From: Rhypophila decipiens
Lineage: Eukaryota > Ascomycota > Sordariomycetes > Sordariales > Naviculisporaceae
Length of the DNA stretch: 64,000 bases
NCBI GenBank assembly: GCA_033297075.1
Contig: MU858219.1
Coordinates: forward strand, 1 to 64,000
Direction of reading: 5' to 3'
Shown here piece after piece: positions 21,246 to 31,902 of this stretch. The notes under the pieces are model-generated. The model searched no databases. It saw only the letters and a list, made by a program, of their open reading frames with translations, and was not told where the DNA came from. The translations under genes were made by a program, and so were the position numbers. Each line of letters opens with the position of its first letter. The stretch's first letter is position 1.

Positions 21246-21483
21246 ATGAAATTCGCCGTCTCTGCCCTAGCCTCTTTGGCCACTCTGGTTACTGCAAGAA
21301 ACTGCACGCCGGGACTGATATACTGCGGCTTCAACCTCCGAGCTGACCATATAATTCTCTATCGTTCCCGACGGCCCAGACAACTATGACGCCCAAATCC
21401 TGGAGGCCATGGCCTTGGAAGGCTATTCCGACCCGACCTGGGATCAGATCAACAACGGTCCATACTATCGTCTAAGCGCTTAG
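21246..21483 (+). pseudogene. small secreted cysteine-rich protein, copy 4 (truncated)
   Basis: The start is intact: a good signal peptide from ATG 21246 (MKFAVSALASLATLVTA) and RNCTPGLIYCG. The end of exon 1 and the intron donor are deleted, so the frame runs through what was intron and stops at 21387-21389. Exon 2 homology resumes just after CCCAG at 21370 (NYDAQILEAMALEGYSDPTW) and ends abruptly near 21470 (INNGPYY), without the C-terminal cysteines. A solo LTR lies about 110 bp downstream, consistent with local rearrangement. Confidence 0.8.
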
Positions 21484-21580
21484 GTTACAAGTTAGGTTGT
21501 GCTAGGGTTACTGAATAAATTACTGGAGATGAGCAATTCGCCGTTAATACCGAGAATGGGGTGTTCTGTGACTTTGAAGT

Positions 21581-21751
21581 TGTTGCCTGAGTGTTGCCTG
21601 GGCCACAAAGGCAGGGGGAAGCCTTTGTACCCCACCAGGCAGCGGTAGGTGCAGCACTGCCGTTAGGCCATATAAATGGCCTGCACTCTTCCCTCTTCGG
21701 TACATCATAGCTTAGCTCCGTAGAGATCTTATCTATGATTCACCTCTCACA
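21581..21751. mobile_element. solo LTR, 171 bp, with GAAGT target duplication
   Basis: The segment starts TGTTGCC and ends CTCTCACA (5'-TG...CA-3') and is flanked on both sides by the same five bases, GAAGT (21576-21580 and 21752-21756). A CATATAAATGG TATA-like box sits near 21670, about 90 bp in. These are the hallmarks of an LTR left by recombination of an LTR retrotransposon, perhaps Copia type given its short length. No internal retrotransposon sequence is present. Orientation is presumed from the TATA motif to be plus. Confidence 0.6.
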
Positions 21752-22471
21752 GAAGTTAGGTTTCGACAGTTGTCTGAATGAGAAGCGTTGTGAGTGATGA
21801 ATGAGAAGCTGGTGAGCCTTAACAGAAGGAAGAAAATGATCCTTTATACCTCCATTGCCTCGATCTAGTCTTTTGGACGTTAAGCATAGACCTTTCTTCC
21901 CATGTGTGTTAATCATAAACATCACCGAGACTATTACGAGTATCTAGTGATGCACAATGCCGCCCACTTGAAATGGTCGTGATAGTTCACCTGTCGCCCA
22001 TTTGATATAGCTATGATGAAGCAGAGGATAATGGAGGATTGTCCCTGATATGAAGCAAACGCTTATGTGGTGAGAGTAAGCTTCGACGTGGCTCATCTCA
22101 AGTTGATTACCTCTAGCGCTTGTCAAGAGTACGAGCATTAGATGAATTCGTGGGAGTAAAACGTGATGGAATGATGCTGGGATAAGCGGGATATGATACA
22201 TCAACGCCTATTTCATTCGCTTTTCTCCATCACAGGGAGTTTGTTTGCTTCTACAGAATTCTGAGCAAGAGTGATTAGCGTTCAAGGGTTTTGACAAGGC
22301 CAAACACAGGTCCTAGCAAGATGTTTGATACTCATATGGTTGGTCTCATAGACGCTCCCAGGGGACTGAGAAGATGTATCTTCCAGGGTCACCTATTACC
22401 ATGAGTCGAGAAGATAGAACATAGAAGAGATGGACTAAGTTGTATACGCCTGATAGCGTGTGAAATGAATA

Positions 22472-22529
22472 AGATAGCCCTATCTAAAGTAAATAATATG
22501 CATATTATTTACTTTAGATAGGGCTATCT
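22472..22529. repeat. perfect 58-bp palindrome
   Basis: Bases 22472-22500 and 22501-22529 are exact reverse complements over 29 bases with no spacer (centre ATATG/CATAT; outer end AGATAGCCCTATC). It lies about 90 bp beyond the stop codon of the minus-strand exonuclease gene. It could form a cruciform in DNA or a hairpin in RNA. Confidence 0.9.
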
Positions 22530-22616
22530 CTCTGTTTGCTACTAGATAGTCATTGCTCTCCAATCACAGCCATGATGCCATCAACTCCTTTGCACTCAAC
22601 CTCGATATCCTGATAC

Positions 22617-23594
22617 TCACTCAAAAGTCTTCTTCATTCTCTCGCCATCGTGGTAATATTCCATAGCAACAATAAAACTCTGATAATCCTGCGCCATCTC
22701 ATGCTCAGTCGACCACGGACTAAACCTCTTGCTCATCCCATTAGGCTGGTAGCCCGGGCTACATGCCTCTTCGACCCTTTTTGCGCTCTCCTCCATGCCC
22801 TTTTGTCTCCACACAGGATTGATTCGCTTGTCGTAGACATCGAACAAGGCAGGCAGATGGACAACGTCACCGACACAGTAGTCGATTATTTTGGTGTCGA
22901 GGGGCCGGCGGGCGAATATGTCGCTACTTTGTGCCGTGCTTGACTCGGAACTCGCGGGCTTTTGGAGGGAGGAGTTTAACCTGAGAATGACAGTCTCGCG
23001 GGGGCGGGCGGCGTCCATCATGTCCCTGACTTCCCGCTTTGTGACTGCAAAGGCTTGACGTGCGGTGGGCTCGAGGTCGAGATCTTTTTCGATGCACTTG
23101 TCTAGTCCCTTGAGATAGGTCTTGTCACGGCGCCAAGACGCATTCTCGAAGAGCTGGACGTCGATGACGCCCGCGAGGCGGACTTGGTGGTGAGACCAGA
23201 GCGCGTCGGCGTCGTTGCGGACGTCCCAGAAGTACTTGGGGACTGTTGGATCCTCGAGAAGGGACTTTAATGTCAAGGGGGATGTGTCTTCTTGATTGTC
23301 GTCGCTGGCGTTTTCGTGGCCGTCGTCATTTGGGGCAGCAGTCGATGTGTTAAATGCCAGACTCCCAAGTGTGTATATGTCAATGATATAAGTGGCATTC
23401 AGAGGGAGCACAAACACTGTCATGAGAGACAGTGTCCCTTCCCGGCTGAGGTTTTGTCCTTCAAGATCAATGTAGAGTTTCAACGTTTCTGACGTAGAGT
23501 GGCGACATGCATTCAGTTGCACACTAATCTCGGCCAGAAAGTCCTTGAGCGCGTCAACGGAAGAGACAATGATGCGAAGGGTCAAGCCGGCCAT
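22617..23594 (-). CDS. 3'-5' exonuclease-domain protein (DEDD, RNase D/EXD-like)
   Basis: Single exon, 325 aa from ATG 23594. The fold is a DnaQ-like DEDD exonuclease: Exo I is YIDLEGQNLS (D43, E45), Exo II is DVRNDADALW (D130 or nearby), and Exo III is YCVGDVVHLPAL (Tyr...Asp about residue 252). This resembles the fungal RNase D-like/EXD1 group, which trims RNA or DNA 3' ends or binds RNA. A polar Asp/Asn-rich insert at about residues 88-104 is unusual. No signal peptide or membrane segment, so probably cytosolic or nuclear. The substrate is unknown. The 58-bp palindrome lies just past its 3' end. Confidence 0.8.
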   Translation of the reverse strand: MAGLTLRIIVSSVDALKDFLAEISVQLNACRHSTSETLKLYIDLEGQNLSREGTLSLMTVFVLPLNATYIIDIYTLGSLAFNTSTAAPNDDGHENASDDNQEDTSPLTLKSLLEDPTVPKYFWDVRNDADALWSHHQVRLAGVIDVQLFENASWRRDKTYLKGLDKCIEKDLDLEPTARQAFAVTKREVRDMMDAARPRETVILRLNSSLQKPASSESSTAQSSDIFARRPLDTKIIDYCVGDVVHLPALFDVYDKRINPVWRQKGMEESAKRVEEACSPGYQPNGMSKRFSPWSTEHEMAQDYQSFIVAMEYYHDGERMKKTFE

Positions 23595-24235
23595 TTTGAC
23601 GCAGTTTCCAGGGATATCAAGAAGATGCTGCGGAGTAGCCGTGGTTGTGATGTGAGATGAACGATAGGAGTTAAGATAAGGTTTTGTTCAAGTTCATAAA
23701 TGCGCTATACCCAATATGAAAATTGCCACTCGACAGCCTAACCAGATTCAGTATGCTCAGCTTTAAGAAAGCTCATGGATAACAATCCAACGTCAACACT
23801 TAAGTCCTGGCATAATTGACCTGTAAAAATCACCAACTGCTACGTGGTGCCTGGCAAACTTGAGTAGGTTCAATTTCTGGAGTACTCGTCAGTGACACAT
23901 ATTCACCCAACCTCCTTCAGCCAAACAGCATCCGAGTCCCTGCTCGATGCCCACCAGCTGAGTTGTTGGTGACCCATAGATGACTACTGTACTATACTGT
24001 GGTACCTTTTTTCAGCCAGGCACCAGTCATGACTCATTCATACCTCATCGTATTCATTAATTTTATTCGACCATGACTCCATGTGTGACAATCCTCAAAA
24101 CGACCAGCTACCAAACAAAAAACAAAGACACGAAACCTTTGCATATCCCATCATCATAAACACTGGAGAAAACTAGGTAAAGTTATACATTACAAGATAT
24201 AACCAAAACAACCAATCCCTAAAAGTCATGGTGCG
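23595..24235. other. intergenic
   Basis: Promoter side of the exonuclease gene and 3' flank of the next minus-strand gene. Nothing else recognised. Confidence 0.4.
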
Positions 24236-25812
24236 CTACTTCCCCCCAGCCTTGACGTTACTGCTCTGATACACCGCCCGCATAACCTGGATCTGGCCCT
24301 GCTCGCCATTTCCCCTGGCATCCTCAGCCGGCCGCCCCTCGATCCTAGTCCTCGTAGTAGGCTTCATGCCGAGCAACATCTCCTCATCCGTAATTGTCGA
24401 TACCTCCCCGCCACTATTCCTCCGCGCGGCAGTGGCGGTGGTGCTCCTGCTCCTGGCCGCTCCGAGCTCGTACTCTTCCTCTTCATCCTCGTCCATCTTG
24501 TTGTACTCGCGATGCCCATGGCCATGGCCATGGTGACTCACGCTCGACAGCGAAGCGCCCCCGTTCTTGACAGTCGACTTGTTCCCCCTCCCCGTAGTGC
24601 CCCCGATGGTGGGCGGTTTGTAGCTCGGCGCGACAGAGTCCGAGTCAATTGAAGAAGAGTGGAAGCCCAAGACGGGGAAGTACTTGGCCATGAACGGCCT
24701 GAGCGTGGGTAAGCTCGCGCAAGTGATTGCGCAGGTTAACTCGCCGATTGACCAGCCCGATGACTCGACATGTTGCCACGTCACGTCGCTACCTATTTCT
24801 AAATACTTGATTCGGATGACTGAGATAGCTACTGTAAAGAAGCCGAGCGAAAAGATGCCTAGTAGTACCAGCTTCTGGCGTGTCTTCAGGTTGAGTGTAC
24901 GGATCGCCGGTAAAGGGAGAACGAAGATAAGAATATCGGTAATAATATTACCACCGGCATTGACATAGATCTGTGGTGAGTTGGGCATACAATCTGCCTT
25001 AATCGTACGATCCCAGAGCCCTGCAATGGGCCGGCAAATAAGTAAGGCGATGAGGACCTGGGCAAAGGACCATGCGCCGACAAGCACAATAGCACCAATA
25101 TAGATTAGACGCATACGGGGGAGCGCAACAGCAAAGATGCGGTAGTATTGGATCAAGAAGGTCATTTTTGCTGCGCAGAGCCCGGCGTGGTAGAGGAGGA
25201 GGGTCACCCAGAAGGTCTGCAGTGGTACAGAACTTGTCAGCTGGACTGGATAATGCACGGATGGGACATGGATGGATGGGACATGGATGGATGGGACATG
25301 GATGGATGGGACATGGATGGATGGGACATGGATGGATGGGACATGGATGGATGGGAGACGGAGGGATGGGACATGGAGGAATGGGAGATGGGGGATAAGA
25401 GATGGGTGAGACAACCAACCTTCCAGTAGGTCGGGATGAGGGTTGGGGGCTGAACGGCAAAAATGTGCTTTCCCAGGCCGTATTGGGTTGCTGGAGTGAG
25501 GTGAGCTCTGTCAGTCATGGTTCTCAGAAGAGTTGAAGGGACGCACTTACAGATGCCGATGATGATGCCCTCGCCCCACGTAATTACCATAGCAATTAAA
25601 GCCGCCCAGTCGTCGGCGCCCATCTTGTCGATGATGACCTTGCGCGTCCATATCCGCATCGCCACCATAGCGGTAGAAACGACGAGGCAGAGCGTGACGC
25701 AGAAGATCACGAGCCCGGAGCGGTTATCGTGGAAGCCCGGGATCATCTCGGGAGGTACGGGAGGCCCAGAAGGCCCGCTTCCTACTCCTGCAACAGGGTT
25801 ATCGCCGGCCAT
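24236..25812 (-). CDS. fungal rhodopsin-domain integral membrane protein (PTH11/SAT4-like family)
   Basis: Three exons: 25812-25551, 25490-25420 and 25216-24236, giving 437 aa. The protein has about seven membrane segments (VIFCVTLCLVVSTAMVAM, WAALIAMVITWGEGIIIG, FWVTLLLYHAGLCAAKM, IYIGAIVLVGAWSFAQVLIA, and others) with the family blocks ADDWAAL, QYGLGKH and LPLPAIRTLNLKTRQKL. The C-terminal 150 residues are cytoplasmic and low-complexity (His/Gly run, DEDEEEEYEL). Members are putative GPCR-like surface proteins; ligand unknown. Intron 2 (203 bp) carries a 15-bp minisatellite on most of its length. The start at 25812 is the ATG before the acidic/Pro-Gly-rich N-terminus; a longer in-frame reading to 25893 lacks an ATG. 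Confidence 0.85.
25259..25393. repeat. 15-bp minisatellite inside an intron
   Basis: Nine units of 15 bp, the first six identical (GGATGGGACATGGAT) and the last three diverged. It lies entirely in intron 2 of the rhodopsin-domain gene. Because the unit is a multiple of three it generates open frames on both strands (for example SHPSM repeats on the minus strand) which are not real proteins. Confidence 0.95.
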
Positions 25813-27009
25813 GTTCAAAAGTTGGGTCGGGTATCGTATCCGTAAAGTCAAGATCGATAAAGCACCCGGGAGGCACAGCGGGGGTCTCTCCACAAAGAAT
25901 GGAGACCAAGAAACAGAACCAAGAGATCCGTTGGACGGAAAGCTGGGCTGGCGCTGGCGCCCTTTTTATCTTTTTCTTCCTCCTCCGTCAGATCGTCGAG
26001 GGCTAGAACCAAAACTGATCGAACTAGAAAACATGTCGAAAGGACAGTCAAAGAAGGACCCGGCCGAGCGGCAATGCCCAGCAGAGGCCCGAGCTCCGTC
26101 GCACTGGGCAGACTCGGGGGAGACACTGGGAGATTGGCAGGTCCTGCGATCGTGGGCCGTCTTTCCTGTCATGGCGCGATACCACCTTTCCCCGGGAAAT
26201 GGAAATTCTTGCTAGTGGCAAGTCAAGGCGATGTCAAAGCGTTCCTGGGCGTGTCGATTCACCGTGGCAGCGGACTTGCTTGGCGCATACTTGGCGGCCC
26301 ATACCGGTATACTTACCCCGCAAATATCGACAAATTTCTTGGTCGACACTCGTTAGCTCGCACGGCTCGATCGCAGGATTTGCACTACGCGGTTTTGTTC
26401 CGTGGGACTAGGCTGTTTTGGTTGTTGCAAACGACGTCGGTTGCAAAGGTCGGTTGAGTTGGGGAGCCAAAAAAACAGAGAAGGAAAAAAAAGGTAAACT
26501 CCGTATCCATATCAAGCCCGTTCAGAACCGACACGCGGTTTGTGTGGATCGATCACTCGGCCTTCAGATATCTTGTTCACGACCTTGATCGTGAGCACCG
26601 AAGTTGACTTCAGTCTGACGCTCTTTTGGAAGAAGAAGGTGGCTTTTGTGCGACCTTGTGTGGGAAGTGGAGTGTGTGGGCTGACACTAGTGTTCTCTTT
26701 TTAGTGTACGGATACAATTCAGGGGTTTGTCGTTTGAACTAGAACGGTTTCCAGGAGGCATCTTGGCGATTGGTCGTCGTCTTACGTAAATGGCACGCTG
26801 TGTGAGACGATTAGCTGACTAGTATTATTGCAACTTTTCCTTTCTATCGTCTTTCTAAGATATTCGTTTCTGATTCTAGGATGAGCGAAGAAACGACAAA
26901 GGAAACAGTTAGCACAGTGAAACCCAGTCTCCGATGGGCATCTTTAATACAAACAGGCTTTCATAGAGTACAGAGACAAAGACAAACAAATACATACACC
27001 CATCGAACG
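25813..27009. other. intergenic, 1.2 kb
   Basis: Promoter side of the rhodopsin-domain gene and 3' flank of the permease. Open frames here (for example 26074-26457) overlap each other and have no recognisable content. Confidence 0.4.
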
Positions 27010-28817
27010 CTACAAACCAACATAGCGATCCCACCAGCGACCAAACTTTTTATCAGGCGGGTCAAACAACCGACCACCGCCTAAGACCCAGTACAAGAAC
27101 GTTGCCCAAGTCAAAGGGGGATGCGGCTCCCTGTTCGCCGCCGCCGCACTCGCTGTTCTTGCAACACCGTTCGCATAACCATTCTGCGTCGCGGGCACCG
27201 GCTGCGGACGATCCCCAGGCACATACCATCTGATCCGCCACCGTCTCCCAAACCGATAAACCCGCTCGAGGCTCGGGTTATAGTATCTGTCTTTTTCAAT
27301 CTCGCACGTCACGTTGGCCAGGCGCAACAAGTTCATCTTGTTATTTGGCTCAAGAAGGCCCTGCGTCTCGATGCGTGTGGCGGTATCTCGATTATTAGAG
27401 CTGGGGTAGATTCGTTTTGCGGCCCCAAAGATGGTAATGTAGTATATGACGCTGAACAAGACTAGGACGACGACAATGACGAGGTAGCCGGGGAAGAAGT
27501 ACGGGGTTCCGTCGCTTCCCTTGTACGGCGGGATCACGTTTATTACCAAGATGGCAAAGTTGAGCAGGACGAAGGCGGCGACAAAGATGAAGCGGACAAT
27601 TCGTAGAGCTGTGTGGTTCCACTTGTATGGCTGGAACCGGCCGTGTGATGTCGTGGTTGGGTTTGTCATTGGACCGCTTGTCGGCGGAGTAAGGGCCGCC
27701 TCGCGACTCTGGAGGCGGTGATAGGTACAGCCGAGAACCACTGTCGTTCATGTTAGGTCTCACGGTAGTATTCTGTTATAATGTTCTGTGACGTACTGAG
27801 GATGAAGCAATGAGCATATGCTTGTATTAGACCTGGAACCTGAACAGACTCAACTGTCGACGAGATCCACGACGAGCCAGCAATCACAGCCACTGTGAGG
27901 GCCCAGTGCAAGATGAGGCCTCCTTGGGGAGTCTTTTTCATCGAGTTGTCAACCGTGTCGTCGGCAATAATACCTTTAGGGTCGCGCTGAAGAACGTCGT
28001 CTTTCTTCCACACATTTGACCATGGAAGGATATTTGCCTGTCCGATGAGTTGTTTGACTGGTGATGGTTAGACACGAAACTTTCGAAGAATGGGTGATGT
28101 TTCTACCTCTGGAAAAGGTGTAAATAACCGAGTTCAAGCTACCTAGAGCGGAAATAGCTCCGACGATAGACCATGACGGTTTGGCCGCGCTTCCGTTTCC
28201 AGTGAGCTGGGATGATGCTGTTAGCACGAACATGGCGATATATGCAACATGGGTGGCATACCAGGGGCGCGTAGTAGACGTTGACAGTGTTTATGCCGTC
28301 CCAGGTCAGTGAGTTTAGCTATATTGTAACGATTAGCATCCTTCTCATATCTCGATGTAGAGGTTTGTCACCTACCACTACGCCAACGATGATGACATAG
28401 GTGCATCCAACGGTAAAAACAGCCCAGTAGAACCCCTTTCGAAGCTCTCTCTGTTCACGATTACGAGGTAGCTCGCCAACAACCTGATCATGGCATGGTA
28501 TGTTAGTGACTTGAGTCCGAACAACGTGGGGAACGGGCGGGCGAACTAACAAAAGTTGCATTCTCCCAGCCGTCGAAGCTAAAAAGCACCGCAAGCAGGG
28601 CTTTCGCGAAATGCAGCTGAGAGTCTACGGGGTACGCCCGGGACCAATCCTCTTTCCGATCGACAACCGACCCATCAGGGTTGGTGAGTGGGTCCTTGAG
28701 GGCAACCATGGCAGTTAAGAACAAGGCAACCATGAATCCGACCACGCAGTCCCTGACCGGAATTGCCGTATCCAGCTTTTGTACATGAAAGAAGGAATCG
28801 GCCACGCGGGAAAGTTC
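27010..28817 (-). pseudogene. amino-acid permease (APC/LAT family), N-terminal helices missing
   Basis: Six exons read from the C-terminal end: 27740-27010, 28057-27797, 28206-28107, 28318-28262, 28483-28376 and 28817-28551, all joined in frame by introns of 49-67 bp. Family blocks are clear: FSFDGWENATFVVGELP, GFYWAVFTVGCTY, FGSLNSVIYTFSRVKQ-like ALGSLNSVIYTFSR, IGQANILPWS and PKGIIAD...GGLILHW, followed by C-terminal membrane segments. This matches the L-type (LAT) group of amino-acid transporters of the plasma membrane. The 5' exon begins at an acceptor (TTTCATCAG) with no ATG, and the next 750 bp upstream do not encode the expected first four or five helices (gating GSGIF motif absent). 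The gene seems 5'-truncated, unless a distant or highly diverged first exon was missed. Confidence 0.7.
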
Positions 28818-29565
28818 CTGATGAAATGGGGACTCAAACGCGGCCAAAGGGAGGACATAAGAATGTTACCCATCAGTGAGTGCTTTCCTCTCGGCCTCAG
28901 CTCGGTCCATAACTTTACTTACTCCTAGGCTAGTGGACGCGACCAGAACAGAGATCATGCCGCGGTATCTTTACCAACTCCAAAAAAGCGAGTATCATTA
29001 TTGCGTGCTGGTAATCTTACCTGAGCGTGATACGTCTAAGCGATGGCGCGTAACGATCGGTTTCAGGAACAGAGCAGGTGAGTTGACGTCTTCCTTCGTC
29101 CACGCTTCAAGTTGTGGCTCTTGGCAAAAAGCAAGCTAACGACAATACCTTATCGACTAGAGGCCCAGGCATTCCAAGGGGCACTCCTACACCATAAAGT
29201 CATGACGGGATCAGAAATGTAGGCATCCCACAGACCTTGGTACAGATTGACGGTTTTAGTCGTGCGCTGACAGATGTCAAGGTATATCCCTGACGCAAAG
29301 TGGACGACGACGTGGCAGGAGAAAAGGAGGTTTCGAACTACCCAAAGAGAAAGGATTCAACAAGACCGCGACCTCCATTTTGAGTTCTGGGGGAGAGACG
29401 GACCAAACTATTACATCTCCCACCAGCCCAGTGTACCATCCACACTCCAGTCTGTGACATTTTACCATCTTCAGTTTGATGTACCCTGGAAGCTCGGCTA
29501 ACCACACAACTTCCAGAACACGGCCAACAGGCAAGTACACCATCATCGCCATCTTCAGGAAGAGA
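28818..29565. other. no recognised gene upstream of the truncated permease
   Basis: Minus-strand frame 29277-29552 and plus-strand frame 29274-29501 overlap each other. Neither shows permease helices or any known motif. Confidence 0.35.
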
Positions 29566-30102
29566 ATGACACTTCTACTCCTTCCGCGTAAGCAATTTCG
29601 CGTGCACTGTTATCCAGAATATGTGTCACTCACTTGCTAACGGCATTTTGGCTTCCAGTTGGCAACACAAACGACAAGCGGTTCCAACACATTGTGCCAG
29701 ACACGATCGCCGTCGAGTATAATCAGCCCTATTTCAAAAGGTTTTTGCTTCGTTCGGTGAATAAGCAATGTCGCGAATGTCAGATTGGGAACAAGTCGTG
29801 CAGTCATGACGCTACACCATGGGGCGATCGGAGTACCTTTTCAACGCTGGACGAGCCCGGGATTCCCCTAGAATTTACTCTACTCAATTTGGGTCGTACC
29901 GATCAGACGGAGCCGCGTTTACAGGGAATGAGCAAAATTCATGAGCTTCTGGACGCCCAGTTCACCTTGCATCCAGATAGGATAAGCCAAGGTTAGTCGG
30001 TTGACTTCTGTCAATGTCAGCTTCTAGAAACTGATTTGGATTCCGGCCACAGATGTTGCGTGCTTCAAAGAAGCGGCTGGCGTCATATGCTGGAAAGAAT
30101 GA
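29566..30102 (+). CDS. hypothetical protein, three exons
   Basis: Not recognised. A consistent model has exons 29566-29587, 29659-29991 and 30053-30102, with donors GTAAGC and GTTAGT and acceptors TTCCAG and CCACAG, giving 134 aa. The middle exon carries a C-x2-C pair (QCRECQIGNKSC), a possible metal or disulfide site. The very short first exon and early stop make this model weak; the gene could be longer at either end. No signal peptide or membrane segment. Confidence 0.3.
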
Positions 30103-30362
30103 GAATGGTTGATGGTCAGCAGTATGATCTACCATCTCTAGGAACGGGAAGCGATGCCATCACCGGAGAGATGCTGGGCGGTCTTCAAGCGATAGTATCA
30201 ACCAGTGACTGCTCTGATCTACCGAGAAAATACACAGTTCTTGGGTGCAACGAGGGAACGCTGCCAAGGTACCGGCTGAACCGAAGACCTGCACCCGCGC
30301 CAATGTTTACTTGAGGCAAAGGTTGTCGGTGTTTAAGGGGGCCTTGGCTGAGCCTGTGGTCC

Positions 30363-30380
30363 GGGGGGGGGGGGGGGGGG
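30363..30380. repeat. poly-G run of 18
   Basis: An uninterrupted run of 18 G on the plus strand. It can form a G-quadruplex and is also a common place for sequencing or assembly length errors. Confidence 0.85.
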
Positions 30381-31019
30381 ATTAACCAGAGTGCAAGTCA
30401 AACTCCGACGAGACTCCAGAGATAACAATTACTTATAACGAGTTCCATACCAGTATCCCGGTTGGTCAAAAGATACAGAATGCAATGGCTATGGTGAAAT
30501 ATATTAACTTTACTTTTTTGCTTATTCTTCTCCCCACTCCTTACTTTACGCCAATAGGATCAACCAATAGGTCTAGAGTGACCTAGCGTGCCTGCCTCGT
30601 CTCCATCGGCTTCACACTGCATTCCTTGGACTCTGCCGACAGCATCTAGCTCGATCATCAACTCAAACTTCTCGTCAGAATGATATCCTCCTGAGTGAAA
30701 GGGAAGCCAAGAAACGGAGGACGAGCTACCCCTCAGAGACATAAACAAGGAAAAAGCTGGGCAATCCCGGTTGATTGACTCCAAATTGGGAAAAGGGTAG
30801 AAAACCGTCCAGGTCGGGCGATTTACCCGCCACTCTGTCTAAACACCCAAATTAATATAACAGGCGACGGCAATAGTTCTGGTCCGTCAACCGAATCGCA
30901 TGCAAGGGACCCGTCATATATATCCACAGCAATGTTCCCGCACCTCTAGAACATTGACCTTTCGTTTGTTTGTTTCCAGCATCACAAACAACTCCACTTC
31001 GATACACAAGACAGAAAAG

Positions 31020-31694
31020 ATGCGCTTCACCCAAGTCCTCGCCGCCGTTGGCCTCGTCGCCCCGATCGGCGTCACGGTTGCCGCCCCCGCCAGGGAAGAC
31101 CTTTCCGACTTTTACGAGAACTTCCACGCCAAGCGCGAGAATCTCTGCAGCTTGAAGGCACCCCCGGTCCTGTGCACACCCAACAAGTCCGTCACCGTCG
31201 AGGAGACCGCCGTGCGAGCGTACAAGTTCTATCGCGCTTTTGTCGTCGATGGAACCCCCAGAGAGATGTTTTCGTACATTGACAACGTTTACAAGGTACA
31301 GTACTACCAGAAACGCTAAAAAGAAGCGATGGGTTTTTGAAACGGCTGCTAATATGGTCAAACCCCAAAATAGCAACACAACCCCGGCTACCAGAGCGGA
31401 CCGCAAGCCATCTGGGGCTTGTTCTGCTCCGGCCGAAAGATCGGAACCGAGCAGAGCACCTCGTGGTGTTTTGATGCTAGCACCAACATGTCGTATGCCA
31501 AGTACTCGACTGTCGACAGGTGGGCGTGGGTTGATGGCTGTGTCCATGAGCACGTATGTTGCCCCCCTCTTGTGACCAAAATGAGGAACTGAATATAAAG
31601 CTAATCTGCATCAAAATAGTGGGACCAGAGGGAGACTTTCCCCAGTGCTGAGAAGTGCTTCAAGCTGGATACCAAGTCCATTACGTTTCCTTGA
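31020..31694 (+). CDS. secreted SnoaL/NTF2-like small protein
   Basis: Three exons: 31020-31295, 31374-31553 and 31620-31694, 176 aa, all introns with GTACAG/GTATGT donors and AATAG acceptors and the junctions in frame. Residues 1-22 are a signal peptide (MRFTQVLAAVGLVAPIGVTVAA). The mature protein has the cone-like pattern of fungal SnoaL-like/NTF2-like proteins: YKFYRAFVVDGTPREMFSYI, HNPGYQSGPQAIWGLFC and STVDRWAWVDGC. Six or more cysteines suggest disulfides in a secreted protein. Members are small secreted fungal proteins of unknown biochemical role; no catalytic assignment is possible. A TATATATCC element lies about 100 bp upstream of the ATG. Confidence 0.75.
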
Positions 31695-31902
31695 AGGCTA
31701 AACCGATATTTCCGAGATTCGTGGCGGTCTGACAGTCGTTGGTTCACTGGGGGTCTCTATTCGTAAATACCAAGTTTGTACCAGAGTTCCAAGGACCTCT
31801 AAGAGTCCAAGTGGAAAGAAAAGGATCATGGCCCATCAATAAATGTACAAATAAAAACCAAAACTGTTTGGGATATTGGCTCTCGAATCTGTACTTTGAC
31901 AT

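Noticed and set aside
25148..25429. Plus-strand open frame of WDMDG repeats
   Set aside because: It is the translation of the 15-bp minisatellite inside the intron; all frames of a 15-bp repeat stay open.
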